Part shown: positions 25,120 through 33,571 of the stretch, piece after piece
How the letters are laid out: each line of letters begins with the position of its first letter
Numbering within the stretch: position 1 is the first letter of the stretch
Origin: Enterococcus avium ATCC 14025
Lineage (GTDB): Bacteria > Bacillota > Bacilli > Lactobacillales > Enterococcaceae
Assembly (NCBI RefSeq): GCF_000406965.1
Contig: NZ_KE136359.1
Location: 1 to 51,111 of the forward strand
Direction of reading: 5' to 3'
Length of the DNA stretch: 51,111 nucleotides
The notes under the pieces: generated by a model
Told to the model about the DNA's origin: nothing
Seen by the model: only the letters and a program-made list of their open reading frames with translations
Databases searched by the model: none
Position numbers and translations under genes: made by a program

Positions 25120-26280
25120 ATGGAAGAAACCAGAAAAAGACGAGGCTGCGGATGTGGCTGCCTAGGGTGTCTGATTCCAGTTTTAGTCGTTGCCTTTTTG
25201 TTCATTTTGGGAATGTACATTATGGGCGTAGACGATGAAAACCTTTGTGAAGATAGACCTAGTGCAGTATCTATTAATATTGATAATGCTGGATCAGAAG
25301 AAAATGCAAAAGCTATTTACGATTTTTTTATAACAGAATTGGAGGCAACACCACAAGGAGCAGCAGGACCAATGGGATGTATGGATTTTGAAAGTGGTGG
25401 ATTCAATCCAGATATTGAGAATCCATCAAGTGGTGCTTTTGGATTAGCGCAATGGTTAGGTTCTCGTAAAGAGGCGCTACGATCGTTTGCGGCAGAAAAA
25501 AGGAAAGAGATGTCAAACCTAGGTGTCCAGTTGGAATTTCTCAAAAAGGAACTAGAGAATCCTTATTACGCCAAAGCGAAAGCTGCGCTACAGTTGACCG
25601 ATGTTCATGAAGCTCAACATCAATGGTTGCTCTGGTTTGAAGGTCTCAGCCAAGATTCTTCTCAATGGCATTCAGAAGAACGGAATGCTAGGGCAGACAA
25701 ATGGTTTGCGAAGTTTGGCAGCAGCGATCCAATTTCAGGGGCTGCTATGGAAAATGCAGCAAAAGGCCAGTTAGAAAATTTAGCAGCAAAATGTGCGTCA
25801 GTCAGTACCGGAGATGGCGGTGATATTCTTGAAACTGCAAGAGAATTAATAGGCTACTTCAGTTATTCCCAAGAAAGACGGACTCAATTTGGGACGATCG
25901 ATAATCCTGATAAAAATGGTTTTACAGATTGTTCCAGTTTTGTATGGTTTGTACTGACTAAAGCTGGATATAAGACTCCTCAAGTACCGTGGGCGACTCC
26001 ATCCATGACAAGTGATGCACGAGGATTAAAACAATATCTTCAAGAAATCCAAGAAAGTGAAGCCAAGGCAGGTGATATCATTGTGGTCAATCTAGGTGGA
26101 GGTTTCGGGAATGATGGACACACCGCAATTCTTGCAGAAAACTATTATGGAACTGCTACAAAGATCATTGAAATAGGTGGTTATGGCACAGATTCTGTTC
26201 ATATAGGGCAAATTGATACTTCCTTTGGATATTTATTATCTGGGGATGTTTGTTTTGCCCGCGCTGTAGAAGAATCATAA
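25120..26280 (+). CDS. CwlT-like bifunctional wall hydrolase: lysozyme-like + NlpC/P60
   Basis: 386 aa, ATG 25120 with AGAGAGGA upstream. A Cys/Arg-rich cytoplasmic start (RKRRGCGCGCLGC) and one membrane helix (about 17-36) precede a phage-tail-lysozyme-like muramidase domain (about 60-200). Its likely catalytic Glu91 is in CMDFESGGFNP, followed by FGLAQW. A C-terminal NlpC/P60 endopeptidase (about 232-382) has Cys271 in FTDCSSF and His334 in NDGHTAI. This is the plan of Tn916 Orf14 and CwlT of ICEBs1, which clear peptidoglycan for the mating channel. It is the last recognisable conjugation gene here. Confidence 0.9.
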   Translation: MEETRKRRGCGCGCLGCLIPVLVVAFLFILGMYIMGVDDENLCEDRPSAVSINIDNAGSEENAKAIYDFFITELEATPQGAAGPMGCMDFESGGFNPDIENPSSGAFGLAQWLGSRKEALRSFAAEKRKEMSNLGVQLEFLKKELENPYYAKAKAALQLTDVHEAQHQWLLWFEGLSQDSSQWHSEERNARADKWFAKFGSSDPISGAAMENAAKGQLENLAAKCASVSTGDGGDILETARELIGYFSYSQERRTQFGTIDNPDKNGFTDCSSFVWFVLTKAGYKTPQVPWATPSMTSDARGLKQYLQEIQESEAKAGDIIVVNLGGGFGNDGHTAILAENYYGTATKIIEIGGYGTDSVHIGQIDTSFGYLLSGDVCFARAVEES

Positions 26281-26750
26281 GAATAAAGTAGTAAAGGATA
26301 AAAAGTTCATTTAGTTCTTTGGATCAGATTAATCGATCGGCAGGGAACGTTGTTTATTGGATTAACTTCAACAGCAAGAAGTGCATCTCGACAAGAAACA
26401 ATCCTCAAATGGTTTCTGTGTCTGTGATCAAGATACTTGTTATGGACATCTTTTGATAAGGAACGAACTGAATGGAGAGTGGGCGGTAAAATTGTATAAA
26501 GTTGGATTGAGTAAATGACAACAGTTAGCGATGAGGATGCTACGATCTCATTGGCACTCATGATGGATCTTTTGAGAGGCAAAGATACTCAAGCACATAG
26601 TATAAAAAAATGACAAAAGGTGAAGAAAATTACACGTACCTTCAAGGCACAGTGAAGTTTATTAAAAAGGTTTATCAAAATGTATGAAACTCTAAGTATA
26701 CTCTTAACGAACAATTATTTTTTTGAATGGTATCTATATCATTGAGGAAG
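26281..26750 (+). other. Degenerate intergenic region with coding remnants
   Basis: There is no intact gene in about 470 bp. Short open stretches look like decayed coding DNA. ATG 26515 opens a 32-codon frame beginning MTTVSDEDATISLALMMDLL. Its stop overlaps a 25-codon frame beginning MTKGEENYTYLQGTVKF. Neither is recognised. They may be relics of a gene lost when this side of the element was remodelled. Confidence 0.4.
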
Positions 26751-26752
26751 TT

Positions 26753-26761
26753 TGGTATAAT
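26753..26761 (+). promoter_or_regulatory. Extended -10 promoter for the PIN-like gene
   Basis: TGGTATAAT is a perfect extended -10 motif. The predicted start point near 26768 leaves a 25-nt leader to ATG 26793, which supports that start codon over the upstream one at 26727. Confidence 0.55.
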
Positions 26762-26792
26762 GTTTTCGAGATGGAAATCAAAGGAGAAAAAA

Positions 26793-28199
26793 ATGAAAGA
26801 AATGTTTAGGGAATTTTATCATAAGGAAAAGATTGACTTTCGTAATCTTTCTGAAGATACACTCATAGTGATTGACACCAATGTGTTATTGCATATTTTT
26901 AGATTTTCTATTGAAAGTCGAAAAAAATTATTCAATTCTTTGGAAAACGTTTCAGATAATTTATGGGTTCCGTATATAGCTGCACTTGAGTTTCATTTTA
27001 ATAAACAGTCTGTAATTAGAGGTATTAAGATACAGAAAAAGAATTTTGGTAACAAACTGGAAAGTAATGTTCCAAAATTAACTAAAGTTTTCAACGAAGA
27101 GATGGATAGTTTTGGTTCACTGATTAGAAGCACTGACGAAAATGAAGTAAGAAAAAATATAAAAGAGAACTTTAGTAAGGAACTGAATAAATTTGTAAAC
27201 TCCTTTATTCAAGAGGAGGTAGAAAAAGAATTCTCATTAATTGGTGATGTTGAGGACACAAGTAATCAATTGGCTGAATTAATGTTTGCTAAAATTGGAG
27301 CCGCTCCTTCTCAAGAAGATATAAATTCCATAGAGCTTGAAGGGAAAGAAAGATATAAAATTAGCTTCCCTCCAGGTTATATGGATGAAGCAGAAAAGGG
27401 AGAAGAGGTACGAAAGTATGGAGAGATAGAATATCATACAAAATTTGGAGACCTTCTAATTTGGAAAGATATTATTGGGAAAGCTAAAAAAGGTGATTAT
27501 TCTAATGTCGTTTTTGTATCTGATGACTTGAAAGAAGATTGGATTTATCAGACTAAAGGGGAGAAGGTAGGACCTAGAGCAGAACTAAAAAAAGAGTTGT
27601 ATGACGAAGCAAATGCAGATTTATACACAATGGGATCTGCTAGGTTTATTTCTGAAGTTACCGGTGAAAAACAAGATACCAATATTACTAAGAGAACATA
27701 TTACAATTCTCAGCATTCCTATTTGAATTTTAAGAACAAGCTCCTTGCCAACATGATACAGACTGAACTATTCGATTTGGAAGAAACAGACCCTGAAACA
27801 GCAGATCAATTAAAACAATTTAGTTTATTTGATTCTAGTTCATTAATTGAAGATGAAGAATCCAAAAAATTTTATATTAAATATAGTCATGATAGCTACT
27901 TAAATGAACTTAAGGATACTTCTAGAGAATGCAAAAAAATTAGGGGGTTAATAAGAGAGTTCGAAGATCATTTGATGAGAAGTATGGATAAAAATAAGGA
28001 TATTGGAAAAAATAGACGTAGCTTTTTTAATAAAATTAAAGGATGGGAATTGGACTTGCTAGCTCTTCAGGACGCCCTCGTAAGCGATAAGGCAAGGAAT
28101 GATAAAGATTATGGCAAAGAGCTGATAGCAAAGTTTTATAATATTAAATTTGAATTTGAAGATTTGATAAGTAATTTACGCCGGTCCAATTTCGATTAA
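26793..28199 (+). CDS. PIN-like domain protein (DUF4935 type), putative ribonuclease
   Basis: 468 aa. ATG 26793 with AAGGAG six bases upstream is preferred to the start at 26727, which overlaps the promoter. The N-terminus has the first PIN acidic motif, Asp28 in IVIDTNVLLHIF, then Glu66 in AALEFHF. Around 240-250, NVVFVSDDLKEDWI supplies the later Asp residues. The long helical insert between them is typical of PIN_8/DUF4935 proteins. The C-terminal 180 residues are helical and unassigned. There is no adjacent antitoxin-like gene, so this is not a simple VapBC pair. A standalone nuclease on a conjugative element suggests defence, but that is inference. Confidence 0.75.
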   Translation: MKEMFREFYHKEKIDFRNLSEDTLIVIDTNVLLHIFRFSIESRKKLFNSLENVSDNLWVPYIAALEFHFNKQSVIRGIKIQKKNFGNKLESNVPKLTKVFNEEMDSFGSLIRSTDENEVRKNIKENFSKELNKFVNSFIQEEVEKEFSLIGDVEDTSNQLAELMFAKIGAAPSQEDINSIELEGKERYKISFPPGYMDEAEKGEEVRKYGEIEYHTKFGDLLIWKDIIGKAKKGDYSNVVFVSDDLKEDWIYQTKGEKVGPRAELKKELYDEANADLYTMGSARFISEVTGEKQDTNITKRTYYNSQHSYLNFKNKLLANMIQTELFDLEETDPETADQLKQFSLFDSSSLIEDEESKKFYIKYSHDSYLNELKDTSRECKKIRGLIREFEDHLMRSMDKNKDIGKNRRSFFNKIKGWELDLLALQDALVSDKARNDKDYGKELIAKFYNIKFEFEDLISNLRRSNFD

Positions 28200-28212
28200 A
28201 AAGGATCATGAA

Positions 28213-28395
28213 AAGAGTGAAATATTAACTGTGTAAGTAGCCACTATTTCTGAATAGGAGGTTATTTCACAGTTTTTCTTTTTTTAAATAGACAAAGCGG
28301 TAAGTACACAAAGGATAAAAAGAGGCCTATTCCATGATTTTAGTCGAACTTATTCTGAATACTTATCATGTAGAATCTGTAAATGGCAAGAATGA
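28213..28395 (+). mobile_element. Remnant of an IS256-family left end (copy 1)
   Basis: This segment aligns by eye with 29097-29285. Shared parts are GAGTG-AATAT at the outer end, GTG-AAGTA-CC, a hairpin ending CAGTTTTTCTTTTT, and a decayed transposase start containing ATTCTGAAT-CTTATCA--GAATCTGT. It lacks a start codon and the rest of the gene. The internal hairpin plus T run probably also terminates the PIN-like gene. Confidence 0.65.
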
Positions 28396-28447
28396 ATTTT
28401 AAAAGATATGAGAATGTATTTGAAGTTTGTTAAAAGGAGCAAACAAT

Positions 28448-29092
28448 GTGAAAAAACATATATTGATTGAATTAGTTTTAGTTTCAATTATTTTCGGTTT
28501 TTGCTTTTGGAATGTTAATCGTCAACAAGAGAATATTGATCTGTTGAGGACTATTGAAAACCTCAGAGAAAAACAGAAAGAACAAAAAGTAGTTCTAGAA
28601 ATTCTAAAAGATGAGAATGAAAACTTATCAAATGAATTGGATAAGTTCTATGCATCATTAAAGAATAAGGAACAAATAACAACGATTACAGATACCGACG
28701 ATAATATATGTGTCGAATATGATCTGGTAGTTAAAAAGGTATTTGAAGCAAACTTAAATTTTACTCCAGATGACATTGAGAATAAGAAAAAAGAAGTATC
28801 ATCGTATCTATCCGATGAGCTTAATACGGAATACTTTGGTCAGGAAAGAAAGACTTATCAAGATGCAAATGATACGTTTTCCGAGTTGGTGTGGCTTGAA
28901 GTTTATCAAAAAGGTATAGAAAACAATAAAGTTGAGGGGGTGGTAGTCGTTTATCATAGGAATAAAAAAATTGGGCTATCATGGAAGAGTGGAATGAATC
29001 TTTTTAAGGTAGCTTATAATACTGAAACGAAGAAAATTGTAGAAATTCTAAATTTAGGAAATAGTTTTATAGGAATAAAAATAAAACAATGA
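28448..29092 (+). CDS. Membrane-anchored coiled-coil protein, unidentified (214 aa)
   Basis: GTG 28448 with AAAGGAG at 28434-28440; the overlapping ATG at 28446 is followed by a stop. An N-terminal membrane helix (about 5-22) precedes a coiled coil (about 26-70, EKQKEQKVVLEILKDENENL) and an extracytoplasmic mixed alpha/beta domain (about 80-214). The domain's tail pattern (VxxLxVYxKxxEN, VVVVYHRNKK, FKVAYNTETKKI) could be NTF2-like, as in TcpC/VirB8 relatives, but this is uncertain. The gene is sandwiched between two homologous IS256-family ends, only four bases from the second, so it may have been mobilised or trapped by them. Confidence 0.65.
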   Translation: MKKHILIELVLVSIIFGFCFWNVNRQQENIDLLRTIENLREKQKEQKVVLEILKDENENLSNELDKFYASLKNKEQITTITDTDDNICVEYDLVVKKVFEANLNFTPDDIENKKKEVSSYLSDELNTEYFGQERKTYQDANDTFSELVWLEVYQKGIENNKVEGVVVVYHRNKKIGLSWKSGMNLFKVAYNTETKKIVEILNLGNSFIGIKIKQ

Positions 29093-29096
29093 TATC

Positions 29097-30310
29097 GAGA
29101 GTGTAATATAAACCGTGAAAGTAACCATTAATCCTAGGCAGGTGGTTGCTTCGCGGTTTTTCTTTTTCTAAAATAAGATCAAGAGGTGATTACACGATGG
29201 CTAGAAAGAAAAGAAATCCTGATGCCGAAAAGTTAGCTGAATCCATTCTGAATGCCTATCAACCTGAATCTGTCGATGACATGTAAGATGCTTTGAAAGA
29301 TGTGTTTGGGCCCCTTTTTGAAAAAATGCTTCAAGGAGAATTGAATAACCATTTAGGTTATGATGCCCATTCTAAAGAGCCTAAGGAACACGATAATCGT
29401 CGAAATGGCTATGGAATAAAACGCTTAAAACCATTTTTGGTGAAGTGGCTATTGATGTTCCTAGAGACCGAGAGGCTTCCTTTGATCCAGAGTTAATTCC
29501 TAAGAGAAAACGAGATGTCTCCGACATTGAAGGGAAGGTTCTTTCCATGTATGCACGAGGAATGAGTCAACGTGATATCGTAACAACCGTCGAAGATATA
29601 TGTCTTTGATTTTGATAAACTGAAAGCGCGTGGTGTCGAAGATGTCTTTTTCATTTCGATGGACGGTGTTTCTGGCCTCGAAGAAGGCGCAAAAGCGATC
29701 TTTCCATCGGTAATTGTTCAGCGCTGTATTGTTCATCTTGTTCGAAATGCATTGCGCTATATTCCAAGTAAGGACTATAAGGAAGTCTGCCGAGATATGA
29801 AAAAGTTCTACGGTGCTTCTTCTCTAAACGCTGCACATGCTGCTTTTGACAGTTTTCAAAATCGGTGGTCTCATTATTCTGGTGCTGTAGATGTCTGGAA
29901 ACGGAACTTTGCACATGTTGAACAACTATTTGATTATGGTAGTGCCATTCAAAAAATTATGTACACTACCAATGCGGTTGAAAGTGATCACTCCAGCTTC
30001 AGAAAAGTCACAAAAAAAGGAGCGTTCTCTAATGAGAATGCACTCCTAAAACTACTTTATTTACGCACGAAAGAATTACACGCGAAGTGGTCAGGTGGTC
30101 GAATTCAAAACTGGGCTATGGTGCTTAATCAGTTAATGATCAACGAGACCTTCTCCTCTAGAATTGAAAAGTATGCGATTTACCTTCCGTAACAACGGTA
30201 GGTTTATTCAACTACGTGTCCAAACAAAATTTGTCTGATTTCAAAAATAGTCAATAAAATTTTGTTTGTTAGAAACTCTTAACTATTTAACTTCCACAGT
30301 TTAATTGACA
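29097..30310 (+). mobile_element. Decayed IS256-family insertion sequence (copy 2)
   Basis: The left end begins GAGAGTGTAATATAAACCGTG at 29097, including a hairpin with T run. The right end is tentatively the CTTCCACAGTTTAATTGACA segment at 30291-30310, which resembles the complement of the left end. It encloses a broken transposase gene and is shorter than normal members, consistent with internal deletion. Not mobile by itself. Confidence 0.7.
29197..30192 (+). pseudogene. IS256-family transposase pseudogene
   Basis: The gene starts at ATG 29197 (MARKKRNPDAEKLAESILNA) and hits an in-frame TAA after SVDDM at 29284. It continues with FEKMLQGELNNHLGYDAHSK, shifts frame near 29425 (KRLKPFLVKW), and then reads VPRDREASFDPELI and SMYARGMSQRDI in another frame. 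A deletion near 29600 joins it to the C-terminal catalytic part (VFFISMDGVSGLEEG, VQRCIVHLVRN, YTTNAVES). Stop, frameshift and deletion make it non-functional. The GELNNHLGYD and MDGVSGL landmarks identify the family. Confidence 0.85.
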
Positions 30311-30469
30311 AACTTTGTGAAATCCATTAACTTATTGAAGTTTCAAATTCAGTGTTCCTCAAAGAATAAAACTATCATGAAAATAACCCTCTTAGTCAGT
30401 ACGCAAAATAAGTACTTCAATAGCCAAAATATTATTTTTATTAAAAGTACACTTGTATATCTGCCACAA

Positions 30470-31303
30470 CTATTTTGTTAAATTGATAGCATTATGAATT
30501 TTTTCAAGACTAGGTGTTGGATCCTCATTACTCATAGTAATAACTAGAGTGAATAGAATATCTATGATTAATGATTGTGAAAATCTTCTAGTATATATTC
30601 CTGAGTTTTTATATTTTAGTTCCTCTGAAGGTGCTATAAACAGATGATCCGCTGCCTTAGCCAAAGTAGTGTTTGTAAAACTTGATATCACAATGATTGG
30701 AACTTCATTTTCCTTTAGCAAATTTGTAATTCTTAATATATCTGAGTTCTCTCCACTGTGAGAAATAATAATGGCACAATCAGATTTAGACATTCTACCG
30801 GCCATAAGTAGTTGCATATGGTAATCGTTAATATAATCAACTTCTAAAGGTGAACGTAAAAATTTATGAAATGCATCCAATGCTACAGGTGATGAACCTC
30901 CTAAAGAAAATAGAACTGTTCTTTTTGAACTCGTTAATAATGATACAGCTTCAGGTAATTGTTCAAAATCAATCAAAGTGGCCGATTTAGTAATTGAGGA
31001 AATTGCTGAATCGACTACTTTTTTTGTAATGGCTTGAATGCCGTCTTCTTCGTAGATTCCTTCAAAAACATTTTTTTTAGAGCTGTTAGATAATAGGACT
31101 GTAAGTTCTTTAAAACCTGAAAGCCCGATTTTTTTTGAGAATAAAAAAACTGTTGATTCAGCTACTTCACATATTTCAGCAATTTCAGAAATTGTTTTAG
31201 ATTTTGCTTCGTCTGTATGATTCAACAAGTAATCTGCAATTCTCCCTTCTTTTTTCGTTAGTGTAGGGTAACTAGCTTGAATAGTATTCTCTAAATAACT
31301 CAT
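30470..31303 (-). CDS. RpiR/MurR-family sugar regulator
   Basis: 277 aa on the minus strand. ATG 31303 with GGAGG seven bases before is preferred to TTG 31315. N-terminal HTH (about 1-75) of the RpiR type: LTKKEGRIADYLLNHTDEAK and TISEIAEICEVAESTVFLFS. The C-terminal SIS domain (about 105-255) for phosphosugar binding has FSLGGSSPVALDAFHKF and IISHSGENSDILRI. It is transcribed divergently from the mannose-family PTS-1 operon, the usual arrangement of a local regulator sensing a phosphorylated sugar or sugar-acid. The palindrome at 31415 is its likely operator. Confidence 0.87.
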   Translation of the reverse strand: MSYLENTIQASYPTLTKKEGRIADYLLNHTDEAKSKTISEIAEICEVAESTVFLFSKKIGLSGFKELTVLLSNSSKKNVFEGIYEEDGIQAITKKVVDSAISSITKSATLIDFEQLPEAVSLLTSSKRTVLFSLGGSSPVALDAFHKFLRSPLEVDYINDYHMQLLMAGRMSKSDCAIIISHSGENSDILRITNLLKENEVPIIVISSFTNTTLAKAADHLFIAPSEELKYKNSGIYTRRFSQSLIIDILFTLVITMSNEDPTPSLEKIHNAINLTK

Positions 31304-31341
31304 AATAACCTCCAATTATCGAAATATTTTTATAAAACGTA

Positions 31342-31369
31342 TTTACAAATCAAAAAAATTCTATATAAT
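31342..31369 (+). promoter_or_regulatory. Promoter of the PTS-1 operon
   Basis: -35 TTTACA (31342-31347), a 16-bp spacer and -10 TATAAT (31364-31369). The predicted start near 31376 gives a leader of about 110 nt that contains a palindrome and a cre site. Confidence 0.65.
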
Positions 31370-31414
31370 AAAAATATATCGAATTATCGATCTCGTTTTT
31401 AAAAATATTTTTAT

Positions 31415-31438
31415 TTCGTGCTATTAGTATAACACGAA
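31415..31438. promoter_or_regulatory. 24-bp palindrome, likely RpiR operator
   Basis: TTCGTG-TAT and ATA-CACGAA arms surround a 4-bp centre (one mismatched pair in each arm). It lies about 45 bp downstream of the -10 box, in the leader between the divergent regulator and the PTS genes, where a bound repressor would block elongation. Confidence 0.6.
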
Positions 31439-31455
31439 TGTGAAAAAAAATAAAA

Positions 31456-31470
31456 ATGAAATCGGTATCA
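31456..31470 (+). promoter_or_regulatory. CcpA cre site in the PTS-1 leader
   Basis: ATGAAATCGGTATCA fits WTGNAANCGNWNNCW at every position and is nearly palindromic. It sits just before the ribosome site of the IIB gene. The ATG within it is not the start codon because it has no ribosome site. Confidence 0.7.
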
Positions 31471-31485
31471 AAAGGAGGAACTTTT

Positions 31486-31965
31486 ATGATAAAAGCTGGA
31501 TTAGTTAGGGTAGATAGCCGTTTATTACACGGCCAGGTGGTCACACGATGGATTGGACAAACAAATGCGAAAGAAGTAATCATTTTTGATGATGCATTGG
31601 CAAATGATGATTTCATGATCGAAGTTTTTCAAATGGCTGCACCTAGTGGTGTAACACTAATTGTGAAATCAATTGATGAAATACCTGAGTTTTTAAGTGA
31701 TCGCGGTTTAAATAATTCAATAATTCTATTCAAAAGTATCCCTATGGTTTTAAAGGCAATGACAACTGGTATAAAATTTGAACGACTTCAAATTGGTGGT
31801 ATCGGTGGCGGACCAGACAGAACAGTAGTTTTTAAAAATATCACTTTGACAAAAGATGAGTTTGATGAATTGATTAAGTTGCAACAGGATGGTACTGATA
31901 TTTATCTTCAAACAGTACCTGAAGAAAGAGAAGTGAAATTAGAAGATATTAAAAACAAATTTTAG
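31486..31965 (+). CDS. PTS-1 IIB component, mannose/sorbose family
   Basis: 159 aa. ATG 31486 with AAGGAGG at 31472-31478 is preferred to ATG 31456 inside the cre site. The phospho-acceptor is His15 in VDSRLLHGQV, and the LQIGGIGGGPDRT segment is typical of mannose-family IIB proteins. It transfers phosphate from a IIA to the incoming sugar, but this operon encodes no IIA, so a IIA from PTS-2, PTS-3 or elsewhere would be needed. Confidence 0.9.
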   Translation: MIKAGLVRVDSRLLHGQVVTRWIGQTNAKEVIIFDDALANDDFMIEVFQMAAPSGVTLIVKSIDEIPEFLSDRGLNNSIILFKSIPMVLKAMTTGIKFERLQIGGIGGGPDRTVVFKNITLTKDEFDELIKLQQDGTDIYLQTVPEEREVKLEDIKNKF

Positions 31966-31976
31966 GAGGTTAAAAA

Positions 31977-32732
31977 ATGAGTGTAGCACAAGCAATTATA
32001 TTAGGTGTTCTTTTCTGTTTTTGTCGTATGGGTATTTTATACACTTGGCCAAAGAACATTCCACTTTTCGGTGCGCTACTAATCGGAATTGTGTTAGGAG
32101 ATGTTCCTCAGGCAATGATTATTGGTGCAGCGATTCAAGCTATTTACATGGGTGTCATTCAACCTGGTGGAAATATCCCGACAGATCAAGTACTAGCCAC
32201 ATTTATTGCATTGCCAATTGCAATTCAAAGTAATCTTTCTCCAGAAGTAGCAGTAACATTAGCAGTTCCAGTTGGGTTACTTGGGGTTTTACTTGATTAC
32301 ATTAGACGAACAGTAAATGCTGCATGGGTTCATATGGCTGATAAGTATGCCGAAAATGCAAATGCAAATGGCGTTATAAGAGCCCATTTTTTATATCCAA
32401 CTTTAGCTCTTATTCCTATCTACATCATTCCAGTAACGATTGCCATTTATTTAGGACCAACTGCTGTACAAAATTTTATGGATTTCGTTCCCGATTGGAT
32501 AATGACTGGTTTACAAGTTGCAGGCGGGATTTTACCAGCCTTAGGATTTGCGATAACAATTTCTGTTATTGGTAAAAAAGGGATATTGCCTTATTTTATA
32601 CTAGGATTTTTCTTATTCCAGTATGCCCAACAAGTAAACACAATCGCCTTTGCCTTATTAGGAATTTTTATGGCATTTATGCATATAACATTTACTAATA
32701 ACAAAACATCAGAAGAAACGGGGAGTATTTAA
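31977..32732 (+). CDS. PTS-1 IIC permease subunit, mannose family
   Basis: 251 aa, ATG 31977 with AGGAGG. Hydrophobic, with the ManY-type signatures AIYMGVIQPGGNIPTDQ (about 57-73) and GVLLDYIRRTVNA. Forms the membrane channel with the IID encoded next; its stop and the IID start overlap (TAATG). Confidence 0.9.
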   Translation: MSVAQAIILGVLFCFCRMGILYTWPKNIPLFGALLIGIVLGDVPQAMIIGAAIQAIYMGVIQPGGNIPTDQVLATFIALPIAIQSNLSPEVAVTLAVPVGLLGVLLDYIRRTVNAAWVHMADKYAENANANGVIRAHFLYPTLALIPIYIIPVTIAIYLGPTAVQNFMDFVPDWIMTGLQVAGGILPALGFAITISVIGKKGILPYFILGFFLFQYAQQVNTIAFALLGIFMAFMHITFTNNKTSEETGSI

Positions 32733-33562
32733 TGGCTGAAAAAATTGTAGATACTAAACATTTATTGTCAAAAAAAGATATCCGACGTTCGTGGATGATG
32801 TGGTTAGGAACATGTGAGTTATCTAATTCATTTGAACGATTACAAAGTTTATCATTTGTTGCCTGTATAGCGCCGATACTTAAGAAGTTATACAAAGAGG
32901 ATTCTGAATTGAGTAGTGCTCTTAAAAGGCATCTGACTTTTTTCAATACAGAAGGTATTTGGGGAAGTTTGATACCTGGTATTGTAATTGCAATGGAAGA
33001 AGAGCGTGCCAAAGGTGAAGAGATCTCTGATGATATGATTACAGGTCTAAAAACTGGATTTATGGGTCCTTTAGCAGGAATTGGAGATACAGTTGACTGG
33101 GGAACAATAAGACCAATCATAATCGGCTTATTTTTACCTCTTGCTTCTGCAGGTAGTTGGATTGCAGGGATGGGACCATTTGTGGTTAGTAGTCTAATTA
33201 CATCAACAATAAGTTACTACCTATTTCAGTTAGGCTATAAGTTCGGACGTAAAAGTATTTTACAGGTTCTAAAAGACGGTAGAATCAACCAATTTATTAC
33301 AGCATCTAGTATATTAGGAATGTTTATGATGGGAATACTTTCTTCACAGTATGTAAAGTTGGAGCTTAAACCTAAACTGATAGTAAATGGTGAATCCACT
33401 GCAATACAATCATATGTTGATCAAATTTTGCCAGGTTTACTACCATTTGTCGCTGTTTTCTTACTATATTACTTAATAAAAAAGAAAAATGTGAAGTATA
33501 CAACAATTCTATTAGGCGTATTAGCAGTGTCTCTTTTAGGAGCACTAGTAGGATTATTCTAG
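32732..33562 (+). CDS. PTS-1 IID subunit, mannose family
   Basis: 276 aa, ATG 32732, overlapping the IIC stop by one base. The diagnostic segments LSNSFERLQSLSF, LKRHLTFFNTEGIWGSLIPG, GLKTGFMGPLAGIGDTVDWG and the C-terminal membrane helix are all present. With IIC it makes the substrate-specific transport unit. Confidence 0.9.
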   Translation: MAEKIVDTKHLLSKKDIRRSWMMWLGTCELSNSFERLQSLSFVACIAPILKKLYKEDSELSSALKRHLTFFNTEGIWGSLIPGIVIAMEEERAKGEEISDDMITGLKTGFMGPLAGIGDTVDWGTIRPIIIGLFLPLASAGSWIAGMGPFVVSSLITSTISYYLFQLGYKFGRKSILQVLKDGRINQFITASSILGMFMMGILSSQYVKLELKPKLIVNGESTAIQSYVDQILPGLLPFVAVFLLYYLIKKKNVKYTTILLGVLAVSLLGALVGLF

Positions 33563-33571
33563 GAGGACAAA

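Noticed and set aside
29293-30192. Two separate functional transposase-like genes
   Set aside because: They are pieces of one IS256-family gene broken by a stop, a frameshift and a deletion.
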